From Mycobacterium sp. GA-1285 (GTDB taxonomy: Bacteria; Actinomycetota; Actinomycetes; Mycobacteriales; Mycobacteriaceae), in NCBI RefSeq assembly GCF_001499905.1, contig NZ_LQIS01000001.1, positions 340,094-404,093 of the forward strand: a stretch of 64,000 bases of DNA. Direction: 5' to 3'. A program made the translations under genes and the position numbers. The notes beneath the pieces were generated by a model. The model was not told the origin of the DNA and ran no database searches. It worked only from the letters and a program-made list of their open reading frames with translations. Of the stretch, positions 12,802 to 21,488 are shown piece after piece (positions within the stretch are counted from its first letter, which is position 1; each line of letters begins with the position of its first letter).

Positions 12802-14129
12802 GCCGCCTCGGGCGGGATCGACGGCACCGACACGATCACATGGGCGTTGGTGCCGCTCATGCCGAACGCGGTGACGGCGGCCAACCGCTCACCGTTGACG
12901 GCCGGCCAAGGAGTCAGCTCCGATGCGAGCCGCAACCCCTGGCTGTCCCAGTCGATTTCGCGGCTGGCCTCGTCGGTGTGCAAGGTGGCGGGGATCGCGC
13001 CGTGTTCGGCGGCGATGAGCACCTTGGCCAGGCCGAGCCCGCCCGCGGCGGCCTGCGTGTGGCCCAGATTCGACTTCACCGAGCCGAGCAGTGGGCCTTG
13101 GCCGGGCCGGGTGGCGCCGTAGGTCCCGGCCAGCGAGATCAGCTCCGTGCGATCCCCGAGCCGGGTACCGGTGCCGTGCCCTTCGACCATCCCGATGTCC
13201 TGCGGGCGCAGAACGCTCTGTTCGAGCGCCCGCGCGAACAACCGCGCCTGCGCCTGCCCGCTCGGCGCGGTCAGGCCGACGGAGCGGCCGTCCTGGTTGA
13301 GGCAGGTCGCCCGCAATTCGGCGAGGACATGGCGTCCGTCGCGGAGCGCCCGCGACCGGCGCTGCAGGACGAACATGGCCGCGCCCTCGGCCCACACGGT
13401 GCCGCTGGCTTGAGCGCTGTAGGGCCGGCAGTGGCCGTCGTCGGAGAGCGCGTGTTGTTTGGAGAATTCGACGAAGAAGCCGGCCGAACCCATCACACAG
13501 ACACCTCCGGCCAGTGCCAGGTCGCATTCTCCGGACCGCAGCGACTGCGTCGCGGTGTGGATCGCGGTCAGCGTCGACGAGCACGAAGTGTCGATGGTCA
13601 ACGCGGGCCCGGCCAGGCCCAGGGTGTAGGCGATGCGCCCCGAGATCACGCCGAGCGCCGTGCCCGACATCAAATGCCCCGTGAGGTCGGACAATTCGGC
13701 CAGGTCGGGTCCGTAACCCATCACCGACGCGCCCACATAGCAGCCGGCGTCGTGACCCGCGAGGTCGTCGGGGTTGATGCCGGTGTTCTCCAGGGCCCGC
13801 CACGCCACGCGAAGCGCAACCCGCTGCTGCGGATCCATCGCGACCGCTTCCCGTGGCGAGATCCCGAAGAATTCCGGATCGAAATCGGCTGCCCCGGACA
13901 GGAATCCGCCGAGATCGTGGATGCGTTTGAATCCGTCGCGCACCGAACCGTCGAGAATGTCGCGGACCGGCCATCCGCGGTCCCGCGGAAACGGGCACAG
14001 CCCCTCGCGTCGGTCGACCAACAGGTCCCAGTAGTCCTCGGCGGTTTCGATCCCTCCCGGCGCCTCGATCGCCATGCCCACGATGACGATTGGATCGTCG
14101 CTGACGCCGTCGGGCGCGCTAACCGGCAT
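12798..14129 (-). CDS. mbtC: MbtC, mycobactin polyketide synthase (ketosynthase only)
   Basis: This stand-alone beta-ketoacyl synthase has 443 residues, within one of the M. tuberculosis protein. It begins MPVSAPDGVSDDPIVIVGMA and carries the catalytic DTSCSSTLTAIHT cysteine motif, the EGHGTGT histidine and the KSNLGHTQAAAG histidine, so it should be active. It provides the condensing enzyme for the AT-KR-ACP protein MbtD encoded immediately downstream. The ATG at 14129 lies 11 bases inside the 3' end of the thioesterase gene, so the two genes overlap. The open frame continues upstream to 14522, but that region encodes the thioesterase in another frame. Confidence 0.95.
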   Translation of the reverse strand: MPVSAPDGVSDDPIVIVGMAIEAPGGIETAEDYWDLLVDRREGLCPFPRDRGWPVRDILDGSVRDGFKRIHDLGGFLSGAADFDPEFFGISPREAVAMDPQQRVALRVAWRALENTGINPDDLAGHDAGCYVGASVMGYGPDLAELSDLTGHLMSGTALGVISGRIAYTLGLAGPALTIDTSCSSTLTAIHTATQSLRSGECDLALAGGVCVMGSAGFFVEFSKQHALSDDGHCRPYSAQASGTVWAEGAAMFVLQRRSRALRDGRHVLAELRATCLNQDGRSVGLTAPSGQAQARLFARALEQSVLRPQDIGMVEGHGTGTRLGDRTELISLAGTYGATRPGQGPLLGSVKSNLGHTQAAAGGLGLAKVLIAAEHGAIPATLHTDEASREIDWDSQGLRLASELTPWPAVNGERLAAVTAFGMSGTNAHVIVSVPSIPPEAA

Positions 14130-14865
14130 TGACCAACTCCGCCACGGCATCGAGATGGTCGTTGATGTAGAAGTGCCCACCGTCGAACAACGACAGCGTG
14201 AAGGCGCCCGAAGTGTGAGTTTCCCATCCGCGCAACATGTCCGAGCTGATTCGGTGATCGTCGCGGCCACCGATGGTGTGAATGTCGGCGGCGAGGCGAG
14301 CGTCGGGCTCACACGCATAGCGGTTGAACGCCACATAGTCCGCCCGCACCGCGCGAACGAGCAAGTCGATGAAGTCCTCGTCGGCCAACAGGCGGGGGTC
14401 GGTTCCGCCGAGGTCGACCATGTTGGCGACGACTTCGGCCTCGGCGGTCGGCAGGCGCGGTGAGGTGGCGATGGTCGATGGCGCCTGGCTCGCCGAAACC
14501 CACAGCTGGCGAACGGGAACACCGGTGCGCTCGGCCACGCGGCCGAACTCGAACGCGATCACCGCACCCATGCAGTGGCCGAACAACCGCAGCGGCCCCA
14601 GTTCGGACCAGTTCCCCGCGGCGAACAGATCGGCGGCCAAGTCGGGCACCGTCTCCGGTGCGGGATGGCTCAGCCGGTCCGCGCGCTGCGGGTACTGGAC
14701 CACGTACGCGTCGTCACCGGTGCGGGCCAACGCCGACGCGAACGGCCGGTAGGCCGCCGCCGCGCCGCCGGCATGAGGGAAGACGACGGTCGCACCGTGT
14801 GATGACTGCCCGGTGGAACGTTTGATCCAGGGTGCGAAGGTCAGCCGGCTCCGTTCGTCGATCAT
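14119..14865 (-). CDS. mbtT: Stand-alone type II thioesterase of the mycobactin cluster (MbtT-type)
   Basis: This alpha/beta-hydrolase of the NRPS/PKS type II thioesterase family has 248 residues (FPHAGGAAAAYRPFA near the N-terminus, GGHFYIND near the C-terminus with the likely catalytic His at 231 and Asp near 202). The nucleophile-elbow motif reads GHCMG at 96-100, so the expected Ser is Cys98. In M. tuberculosis a thioesterase is fused to MbtB; here MbtB stops after its carrier domain and the activity is separate. Type II enzymes clear stalled acyl groups from carrier proteins; this one could alternatively assist release. Its ATG overlaps the stop of a 28-codon leader ORF (ATGA). The gene symbol follows my recollection of naming in other mycobacteria. 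Confidence 0.85.
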   Translation of the reverse strand: MIDERSRLTFAPWIKRSTGQSSHGATVVFPHAGGAAAAYRPFASALARTGDDAYVVQYPQRADRLSHPAPETVPDLAADLFAAGNWSELGPLRLFGHCMGAVIAFEFGRVAERTGVPVRQLWVSASQAPSTIATSPRLPTAEAEVVANMVDLGGTDPRLLADEDFIDLLVRAVRADYVAFNRYACEPDARLAADIHTIGGRDDHRISSDMLRGWETHTSGAFTLSLFDGGHFYINDHLDAVAELVNAG

Positions 14866-14948
14866 CGGGTCGCAGTCGCGTTGGGACGGCGTCGAAGACT
14901 GCGCAGGTACGGTGAGCGGGCCTGCGATTCCGCGGTGAGAACGCCCAT
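14862..14948 (-). CDS. Putative 28-residue leader ORF upstream of mbtT
   Basis: A short ORF (MGVLTAESQARSPYLRSLRR, then RPNATATR) begins at an ATG preceded by a strong GGAGGA ribosome binding site (complement of 14953-14958). Its TGA overlaps the mbtT ATG. It is the first ORF downstream of the iron box at 14965-14983. The peptide is basic and resembles nothing I recognise. The good ribosome binding site and the exact stop/start overlap suggest real translation and coupling to mbtT, which has no obvious Shine-Dalgarno sequence of its own. It may be a leader that feeds ribosomes to mbtT or a small protein; the function is unknown. Confidence 0.55.
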   Translation of the reverse strand: MGVLTAESQARSPYLRSLRRRPNATATR

Positions 14949-14964
14949 GTATTCCTCCGTGTGA

Positions 14965-14983
14965 TTAGCGCAGGCTGTCCTAA
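14965..14983 (-). promoter_or_regulatory. IdeR iron box upstream of the leader ORF/mbtT-mbtG operon
   Basis: On the minus strand the site reads TTAGGACAGCCTGCGCTAA, a 19-bp near-palindrome very close to the IdeR boxes known at mycobactin promoters (TTAGGGCAGCCTGTGCTAA type). It ends 16 bases before the leader ORF start codon, so IdeR-Fe2+ bound here would block initiation of the whole leftward operon when iron is sufficient. The half-site TTAGG and the CTAA end are both present. Confidence 0.85.
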
Positions 14984-15238
14984 ATCGGAAGTGAGGTTAC
15001 CCTATCCTTCTCGACGCTGACACGCCACGTCGCCGCTGCGCCGAGGGCGATCCCGGCTCTCGCGCGCGTTTACTGCCTCGCGCAGCTGTACCGGTCCTGA
15101 CGTGCGCGGCGAGCGGCTACCCGTCCGCGCGGCCATCACCCAGATACGGGTGCCCAACCCCACCGGCCGCGTGACGAGTGGCGGTCGCTACGTAACGTGA
15201 AGCCGTCGGTTACGAGCACACCTCTCGAAGGGATCGCG

Positions 15239-16099
15239 ATGGATCTGGCAGGCGTCGGTATCTGGAGTTCGCAATTGCGCTACGGCGATCACGGCGAAGC
15301 GGCCGAGGCTGCCGCGGAGTTGGAGGATCTCGGGTTCTCGGCCCTGTGGATCCCCGACGTCGGCGGGCCGGTCCTCGATTCGGTGGAGAACCTGCTCTCG
15401 GCGACGAAGAGGGTGGTGATCGCAACCGGGATCCTCAACCTGTGGATGCATGAGCCCGCCGATGTCGCCGCTCGCTACGCGTCACTGACCGACACCCACG
15501 GCGAGCGCTTCCTGCTGGGCATCGGGGTCAGCCATGCGCCGCTGATCGACTTCAAAGAACCAGGGCTCTATCGCAAGCCACTCGCCGCGACCCGCAAGTA
15601 CCTGGACGCGATCGATGCGACTCCGCAGCCGGTTCCGGTCGCCAACCGGGTGCTCGCGGCGCTGGGCCCGAAGATGCTCGAGCTCGCCGCGACCCGCGCA
15701 CGCGGAGCGCACCCCTATCTGGTCACCCCGGACCACACGAGCTACGCCCGCGACCGGCTCGGCCAGGGCCCGCTGCTGCTCCCCGAGCAGACCGTCCTGC
15801 TCACCACCGACGCCGACCAGGCACGCGCGCTCGGAACCGATTGGCTGCGTTCGTATCTGGCGCTGCCCAACTATGCCAACAACCTTCTGCGGTCGGGCTT
15901 CAGCGAGGAGGACGTGGCGACGGTCAGCGACCGGTTGTTCGACGCGATCATCGCCTGGGGCGACGAGGAGACCGTGCTGAACCGCGTTCAGCAGCATCTC
16001 GACGCCGGCGCCGACCACGTATGCGTGCAGGTACTCACGGCAGATCCGCGGGAATTCCCGCGGGATCAGTGGCGCCGGCTGGCCAGTGCCCTCCGCTGA
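15239..16099 (+). CDS. LLM-class (F420/flavin-dependent) oxidoreductase
   Basis: This luciferase-like TIM-barrel oxidoreductase has 286 residues (GVGIWSSQLRYGD start, LGFSALWIPDVGGP, TGILNLWMHEP, ERFLLGIGVSHAPLID), the pattern of the mycobacterial F420-dependent LLM subfamily. An upstream in-frame ATG exists at 15197, but the ATG at 15239 is preceded by GAAGGGA and starts the conserved fold, so I prefer it. The stop lies 4 bases from the convergent mbtB stop. It sits between the two iron-regulated mbt operons, yet no iron box was seen in its own upstream region (about 14985-15238, otherwise featureless). The substrate is unknown; a role in mycobactin tailoring is only suggested by position. 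Confidence 0.8.
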   Translation: MDLAGVGIWSSQLRYGDHGEAAEAAAELEDLGFSALWIPDVGGPVLDSVENLLSATKRVVIATGILNLWMHEPADVAARYASLTDTHGERFLLGIGVSHAPLIDFKEPGLYRKPLAATRKYLDAIDATPQPVPVANRVLAALGPKMLELAATRARGAHPYLVTPDHTSYARDRLGQGPLLLPEQTVLLTTDADQARALGTDWLRSYLALPNYANNLLRSGFSEEDVATVSDRLFDAIIAWGDEETVLNRVQQHLDAGADHVCVQVLTADPREFPRDQWRRLASALR

Positions 16100-16103
16100 G
16101 GCC

Positions 16104-19100
16104 CTAGGCTGACGACTCGAGTTCGGAGAGTACTGCCGCGCTGTCCATCTCGGCGACCTCCAGGTACACCTCGGCAACCGCGTGGAGTCGCTCACCGTCG
16201 GGTTCGCGGCCGACGAGCCGTTCGGCGAGTTTCGCGACGCACCGGCTGGCGAACATGTCGGTGACCATCACCGTCGGGGTGTCCAGCCAGTCGCGCACCC
16301 GGGCGATCACCTGGGTGGCCAGCACGGAATCTCCACCGAGGGAGAAGAAGTCGTCGTCCACACCCACGCGAATGTCGTCGTCGGCGTCGAGCACGTCTTC
16401 GACGATCGCGACCAAAGCAGACTCCAATGGGGTGGCCGGCGCCCGATATGCCTGTGCCGCAGGGGGTTCGGTGTTGGCCAATAGGCACGCCACAGCCTTG
16501 CGGTCGATCTTGCCGTTGACGGTGAACGGGATGCGGTCGGCCACCGCGATGATCTTCGGAATCATGTGGGCGGGGACGAGATCGGCCATGGCTGCGGTGA
16601 CCGTTCGCGCGTCGACCGCGGGATCATCGGTGCGCACCAACGCCGCGAGCACGTCACGCTCACCGGGGATGACGGCGGCCACCGCTGCGTCGACTCCGGT
16701 CACCCGCTTGAGCGCGGCCTCGACCTCGCCGAGTTCGATGCGGTATCCGCTGATCTTGACCCGGTGGTCGACACGGCCGACGAACTCGAGTGTCCCGCCG
16801 GGAAGGTAGCGCACGAGATCGCCGGTGCGGTACCAGATCCGACCCTCGTGTTCGACGAACTTCTCGGCGGTCAGATCCGGTCGGCCGCGGTACCCGCGGG
16901 CGATTCCGCGGCCGGTGAGCCACAGTTCGCCGGGGACCCAGTCGGGGCAGTCCGATCCGTCCGCGGCCACCACGCGGCAGGCGTTGTTCGGGAACGGGAT
17001 GCCGTAGGGCACCGATGTCCAGTGCGCGGGCGGATCGCCGACCTCACAGATCGTGCCGTGCACCGCGGTCTCGGTCGCGCCGCCCAGTCCGGCGGCGCGC
17101 ACGTTCGGGGCCGAGTTCCGCAGGGCCCGAATCAGTTCCGGCCGCACCCAGTCACCGCCGAGTAGGACGACTCGCAAGCTGGTCAGCCGGTCACCGCCGA
17201 CCTCCAGCAGCATGTCGAGCCAGCCCGGCATCCAGTTCAGGAACGTCACGCCGTGCCGTTGGATCAATTGCGCCCAGGTGTCCGGATCACGACGCTGATC
17301 CTCGTCGACCACCACGACCGCACCGCCCGCACGCAGCAACGCGAAGATCTCAAGCACCGACATGTCGGCTTCCAGCGAGGCCAGCGCCAGGCTGCGATCG
17401 CCCTGGTTCAGTGCGAAGTGGTCGGAGATGAACTCGATGGTGTTCATCACCGCGTCGTGCGTGAGTTCCACACCCTTGGGTTCACCGGTCGAACCCGAGG
17501 TGAACAGCACGTAGGCAAGCGAATTCGGATCGACCCGGGCGGGTTGCGCGTCGGCGCCGCGGAGTGCCGCGTCGGCGACCGATACGACGGGCAGGCCGGT
17601 GTGGTTCGTCCCGGCGCCGCCGCACACGAGCACCGCGGCCACCGCGCTCGAATCGAGGATCTTCGCGGTGCGTTCGGCGGGTTGGTCCGCGCCGATCGGG
17701 AGGTAGGCGGCGCCCGTCGCGAGGATGCCGAGCACCGCGGGGATCTGCTCGGCGCACTTGGGCCCGATCAGGGCAACGAGGTCACCGGGGCGAACACCGT
17801 TGTCGCGCAAGGTCGCAGCGATGCTCAGCGCGCGGCTGCGGAGGTCGCCGTAGGTCAGCTCGCCGTCGCGGCTGAAGACTGCCGGGGCGTCGGGGTTGGC
17901 GAGCGCTTGGTCGAAGAACCCGTCGTGGATCGCTTCTGCGCTGGGTGGCGCGGTGGTGCTGTTGACGGCCTGCCGCACCGCTCGCTGCGTTTCGGGCACC
18001 GCGGGCGGATCGGGCGCGTCCCAGGCGGTGTCGTCGGTCGCGAGCCGGGTCAGCTCGGCGAGGTGGTAGGCGAACATGGCCTCGGCCACACCGGGCCGGA
18101 ACGCGTCGACGCGCACGTCCCAGTTGATCATCAGGCCCTCGACGAGAGGGGTCGCCTGCGCGTCGATCAACACCTGCGGGCCTTGCGAGATCGTCCACAC
18201 GGGCGACCCGAACTGGTCGGTGACCTCGCCTGCGAACAGATCGCCGAGCCCCAGTGCACTGGTGTAGACGATCGGAGCCAGCACCTGGTTGCCGCGGTGA
18301 CGTCCGAGGTCACGCAGCACCGACAAGCCGGAGTAGCTCGAGTGTCGAGCGGTGTTGTGCAGGGTCTCCTGAACGGCGCGGGCTCGCTGCGCGGGCGTGC
18401 GGGTTTCGGTGAGGTCGACGTCGAGCATGAGCGAGGATGTGAAGCAGCCGACGAGCTTCTCGACGTCGGGATGGAACGGCTCGCGACCGAACATCGGCAG
18501 GTTCAGCAGGAACCGCGAGCCGCTCGACCAGCGGGCCAGCGCATGGGAATACGACGCCGCGACGGCCATCGCGGGCGTGATGCCGCGGCGGTGGGCCGCG
18601 GCGAACAAGGCGTCGCGGGTGGCGACGTCGAAGATGTGCCAGAGCCGCACACTGCGCCGGGCGTCGTCCTGTTCGCCGAGCGGAACCAGGGGCAGCGCCG
18701 GTGCTTCCGGAAGGTCGGGAATGCGCTCGGCCCACCACCGCACATCCTCCTCGGACGGGCCGGGGTCCGACGCGGTCAATGCCGCCCGGTACTCGCGATA
18801 GGTGTACCGCAGTTCGGGAAGGTCGGCGCCGCGGTAGAACACCGCAAGGTCGGCCATGAACTTGCGGTAGCTCACCGCGTCGGCGGCGTTCATGTCCATG
18901 TCGACGTGCAGCCGGGTGCGCCCGTCGGCACGCAGCGACAAGCTCAGCTCGAGCACGTCGCCGTCGAGAATCTGGTGCGACTTCTCGCGCCGGATGGCTT
19001 CGAGGCGCTGCTCGGCGGTCTCGGCGTCCAGGTCGCGCAGGTCGTGAACCGTCACGGGCAGGCCCCGGTCACCGATCCGCTGTGTGCCGTCCGGGAGAAT

Positions 19101-19601
19101 CTCGACGCGCAACATCGGATGGCGCGCAACGAGTTCCGTCGCCGCGAGCTGCAACCGCTCCGGGTCGACGCCCGCGCCGTCGAATTCCACGTACAGGTGC
19201 GCGGCCACCCCACCCAATTGTTGATCGTCGTTGCGGCCCAACCACATCGCGTGCTGCATCGGCGCCAACGGGAAGGGGTCGTTCTCGTCGCCGGTCTTCG
19301 CAGACTGGAGAACCCGCTCGGGGGCGCCGCTGCCGGATCGGTCAACCACCAGCGCCGACCAGGCCGCCACGGTGGGGTTCTCGGCGAGCGCGGCGAAGTT
19401 GACGTCGATGCCCTGCTTGCGCCACCGGCCGGACAGCGACATCATGCGGATCGAGTCGAGGCCGCAGGCGATCAGGTCGGCGTTCGGATCGACCTCGTCG
19501 GGACTCACCCCGAGCAGTTCGGCGACCTCCTCGCGGACGGTGCGATCGGTCGTGCGCCCTGTCATGCGATCGGTCGGCGAACCAGTCTGACCCACACCCA
19601 C
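16104..19601 (-). CDS. mbtB: MbtB, mycobactin synthetase (ArCP-Cy-A-PCP), no fused thioesterase
   Basis: MbtB has about 1165 residues. The domains are an aryl carrier (GLDS, serine near 50), a cyclization domain (about 108-540, with DMNAADAVS at 236-244, the DxxxxDxxS motif), an adenylation domain (FTSGSTGEPKG; GRVDHRVKISGYRIELGE) and a carrier with its serine near 1092 (GGDS). It loads Ser/Thr, joins it to the aryl acid delivered by MbtA and closes the oxazoline ring. The protein ends about 70 residues after the carrier serine, whereas the M. tuberculosis enzyme continues into a thioesterase. The GTG at 19601 follows GGAGGGACGC; a second GTG at 19595 is equally plausible. The frame open to 19772 crosses the promoter and was not used. 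Confidence 0.95.
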   Translation of the reverse strand: MGVGQTGSPTDRMTGRTTDRTVREEVAELLGVSPDEVDPNADLIACGLDSIRMMSLSGRWRKQGIDVNFAALAENPTVAAWSALVVDRSGSGAPERVLQSAKTGDENDPFPLAPMQHAMWLGRNDDQQLGGVAAHLYVEFDGAGVDPERLQLAATELVARHPMLRVEILPDGTQRIGDRGLPVTVHDLRDLDAETAEQRLEAIRREKSHQILDGDVLELSLSLRADGRTRLHVDMDMNAADAVSYRKFMADLAVFYRGADLPELRYTYREYRAALTASDPGPSEEDVRWWAERIPDLPEAPALPLVPLGEQDDARRSVRLWHIFDVATRDALFAAAHRRGITPAMAVAASYSHALARWSSGSRFLLNLPMFGREPFHPDVEKLVGCFTSSLMLDVDLTETRTPAQRARAVQETLHNTARHSSYSGLSVLRDLGRHRGNQVLAPIVYTSALGLGDLFAGEVTDQFGSPVWTISQGPQVLIDAQATPLVEGLMINWDVRVDAFRPGVAEAMFAYHLAELTRLATDDTAWDAPDPPAVPETQRAVRQAVNSTTAPPSAEAIHDGFFDQALANPDAPAVFSRDGELTYGDLRSRALSIAATLRDNGVRPGDLVALIGPKCAEQIPAVLGILATGAAYLPIGADQPAERTAKILDSSAVAAVLVCGGAGTNHTGLPVVSVADAALRGADAQPARVDPNSLAYVLFTSGSTGEPKGVELTHDAVMNTIEFISDHFALNQGDRSLALASLEADMSVLEIFALLRAGGAVVVVDEDQRRDPDTWAQLIQRHGVTFLNWMPGWLDMLLEVGGDRLTSLRVVLLGGDWVRPELIRALRNSAPNVRAAGLGGATETAVHGTICEVGDPPAHWTSVPYGIPFPNNACRVVAADGSDCPDWVPGELWLTGRGIARGYRGRPDLTAEKFVEHEGRIWYRTGDLVRYLPGGTLEFVGRVDHRVKISGYRIELGEVEAALKRVTGVDAAVAAVIPGERDVLAALVRTDDPAVDARTVTAAMADLVPAHMIPKIIAVADRIPFTVNGKIDRKAVACLLANTEPPAAQAYRAPATPLESALVAIVEDVLDADDDIRVGVDDDFFSLGGDSVLATQVIARVRDWLDTPTVMVTDMFASRCVAKLAERLVGREPDGERLHAVAEVYLEVAEMDSAAVLSELESSA

Positions 19602-19614
19602 GCGTCCCTCCGGA

Positions 19615-19633
19615 TTAGTACAGGCTGCCCTAA
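19615..19633. promoter_or_regulatory. IdeR iron box in the mbtA-mbtB divergent promoter
   Basis: The plus strand reads TTAGTACAGGCTGCCCTAA, a strong match to the IdeR consensus and to the box known between mbtA and mbtB in other mycobacteria. It lies 14 bases upstream of the mbtB GTG and about 70 bases upstream of the mbtA ATG. A TATATT at 19655-19660 is a likely -10 for mbtA. One site can therefore control both directions under iron-replete conditions. Confidence 0.9.
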
Positions 19634-19701
19634 CTAACCCGGGGGACGCTACCTTATATTCGACACACCGAACACACCTACCCCAAGGGGTCGCATCTCC
19701 T

Positions 19702-21384
19702 ATGAGCACCGGTTTCGAGCAGCGCCCACCAGCAGAACGGCCGCTTGCGAAGGGCGGGCTCGGCGACCTCACGACTGGGTTCGTGCCGTTCCCCGCCGAC
19801 CGCGCCGACGAGTACCGCCGGGCGGGCTACTGGACCGATGAACCACTGGAGTCGCTCCTGACCGATGCCGTCGCGGCGTGGCCCGACCGGACCGCGGTGA
19901 TCGATGACCACGTCAGCTACACGTTCGCCGAGCTGGACGCGCGTGCCGATCGGATCGCGGCGGCGCTGGCCGACCGCGGTATCGCCCCCGGCGACCGGAT
20001 GCTGCTTCAGCTGCCTAACACCTGCGAGTTCGCGGTGGCGTTGTTCGGCGTGCTGCGGGCAGGCGTCGTCCCGGTGATGTGTCTGCCGGGGCACCGGTCC
20101 GCCGAGCTGAACCACTTCGCCGCGGTCAGCGGTGCGGTGGGACTGATCGTGCCCGATTCGGTCGGCGGCTTCGATTACCGTGAGCTCGCCGACGAACTCG
20201 TCGGGAACAACCCGCAGCTGCGGCACGTGTTCGTCCACGGAGAGCCGGGACGGTTCCAATCGTGGTCTGCGCTGGCCGATTTCGACGGCCCACGGGTCGA
20301 ACGCCCGCCCGTCGACCCCGATGCGCCCGCACTTCTCCTCGTCTCCGGCGGCACCACGGGCTTGCCGAAGCTCATCGCCCGGACCCACAACGACTACCTC
20401 TACACCGCCAGGACGAGTGCGCAGGAGTGCCGCCTCACCGGCGACGACGTCTATCTCGTGGTGCTGCCCGCCGGACACAACTTCCCGTTGGCGTGCCCCG
20501 GACTGCTGGGGTCGATGAGCGTCGGCGCGACGTCGGTGTTCACCACCGACGCCAGCCCCGAGGCCGCGTTCGCGCTGATCGACAAACACACGGTCACGGT
20601 CACCGCGCTGGTCAACGCGCTGGCCAAGGTGTGGACCCAGGCATGCGAATGGGAACCCGTGCTGCCGACGTCACTGCGACTGGTCCAGGTCGGCGGTTCG
20701 CGGATGACACCGCAGGAGGCCGAGTATATCCTGTCCGGGCTCACCTCAGGGTTGCAGCAGATTTTCGGCATGGCCGAGGGCATGCTCAACTTCACCCGCC
20801 CCGGCGATCCCGTCGACGTGGTGGTCAACACCCAGGGCAGGCCGATGTCCCCGCACGACGAGATGCGTGTGGTCGACGAGTCCGGCGCGGAGGTGGCTTC
20901 CGGCGAGGAAGGCGAACTGCTGGTGCGGGGCCCCTACACGCTCAACGGCTACTACCGCGCCGACGAGGCGAACGCGCGCTCGTTCACCGCCGACGGCTTC
21001 TACCGCAGCGGCGACCGCGTACGCATCTTCGCCGACGGTCCGCGCGCCGGCTACGTCGAGGTGACCGGCCGCATCAAGGACGTCATCCACCGCGGTGGTG
21101 AGACGGTGTCGGCATCGGACCTCGAAGAGCACCTGTTCGCACACCCGGCGATCTACGCCGCGGCCGCGGTGGCTCTGCCCGACGACTTTCTCGGCGAGAA
21201 GATCTGCGCGGCAGTTGTTTTCAAGGGCGCTCCCATCACGCTGGCCGAACTCAACCGGTTCCTCGACGAGCGCGGCGTGTCGGCGCACTGCAGGCCCGAC
21301 GTGTTGGCGCCGCTGCCCGCGCTGCCCAAGACAGCGGTCGGCAAGGTCGACAAGAAGAAGGTCGTCACTCAGTTGACGTCGTGA
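19702..21384 (+). CDS. mbtA: MbtA, aryl acid AMP ligase (mycobactin starter unit activation)
   Basis: MbtA has 560 residues and is a stand-alone ANL-family adenylating enzyme. It carries VSGGTTGLPKLIARTH (core 215-223), FGMAEGMLN, GRIKDVIHRGGE and the C-terminal PKTAVGKVDKKK with the catalytic lysine. The aryl-binding segment reads HNFPLACPG at 259-267; Cys265 is at the position that is Cys in salicylate-activating relatives and Ser in dihydroxybenzoate enzymes. It makes the aryl-AMP and loads it on the aryl carrier domain of MbtB. It diverges from mbtB at a shared iron box and converges on the polyketide synthase gene that probably makes its substrate. Confidence 0.95.
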   Translation: MSTGFEQRPPAERPLAKGGLGDLTTGFVPFPADRADEYRRAGYWTDEPLESLLTDAVAAWPDRTAVIDDHVSYTFAELDARADRIAAALADRGIAPGDRMLLQLPNTCEFAVALFGVLRAGVVPVMCLPGHRSAELNHFAAVSGAVGLIVPDSVGGFDYRELADELVGNNPQLRHVFVHGEPGRFQSWSALADFDGPRVERPPVDPDAPALLLVSGGTTGLPKLIARTHNDYLYTARTSAQECRLTGDDVYLVVLPAGHNFPLACPGLLGSMSVGATSVFTTDASPEAAFALIDKHTVTVTALVNALAKVWTQACEWEPVLPTSLRLVQVGGSRMTPQEAEYILSGLTSGLQQIFGMAEGMLNFTRPGDPVDVVVNTQGRPMSPHDEMRVVDESGAEVASGEEGELLVRGPYTLNGYYRADEANARSFTADGFYRSGDRVRIFADGPRAGYVEVTGRIKDVIHRGGETVSASDLEEHLFAHPAIYAAAAVALPDDFLGEKICAAVVFKGAPITLAELNRFLDERGVSAHCRPDVLAPLPALPKTAVGKVDKKKVVTQLTS

Positions 21385-21414
21385 CGCGAGGGCGGCCGGA
21401 CGCCCTGCCACGCG

Positions 21415-21479
21415 CCGCCGAAACTGAAGCTCTGCAGCAAATTTCGACAATTTTTCGTGCAAATCTTCAGTTTCGGCGG
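21415..21479. terminator. Perfect 15-bp inverted repeat between mbtA and the PKS gene
   Basis: The arms CCGCCGAAACTGAAG (21415-21429) and CTTCAGTTTCGGCGG (21465-21479) are perfect complements around an AT-rich 35-base loop. The element sits between convergent stop codons, 10 bases from the PKS stop, so a bidirectional terminator or mRNA 3' stabiliser is likely. The same stem motif recurs at 28126-28184. Confidence 0.7.
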
Positions 21480-21488
21480 GTTCGGCGG

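Noticed and set aside
17253..19637. Plus-strand open frame of 794 codons opposite mbtB
   Set aside because: Antisense shadow of the mbtB coding sequence; low-complexity basic composition and no domain, start or ribosome binding site support.
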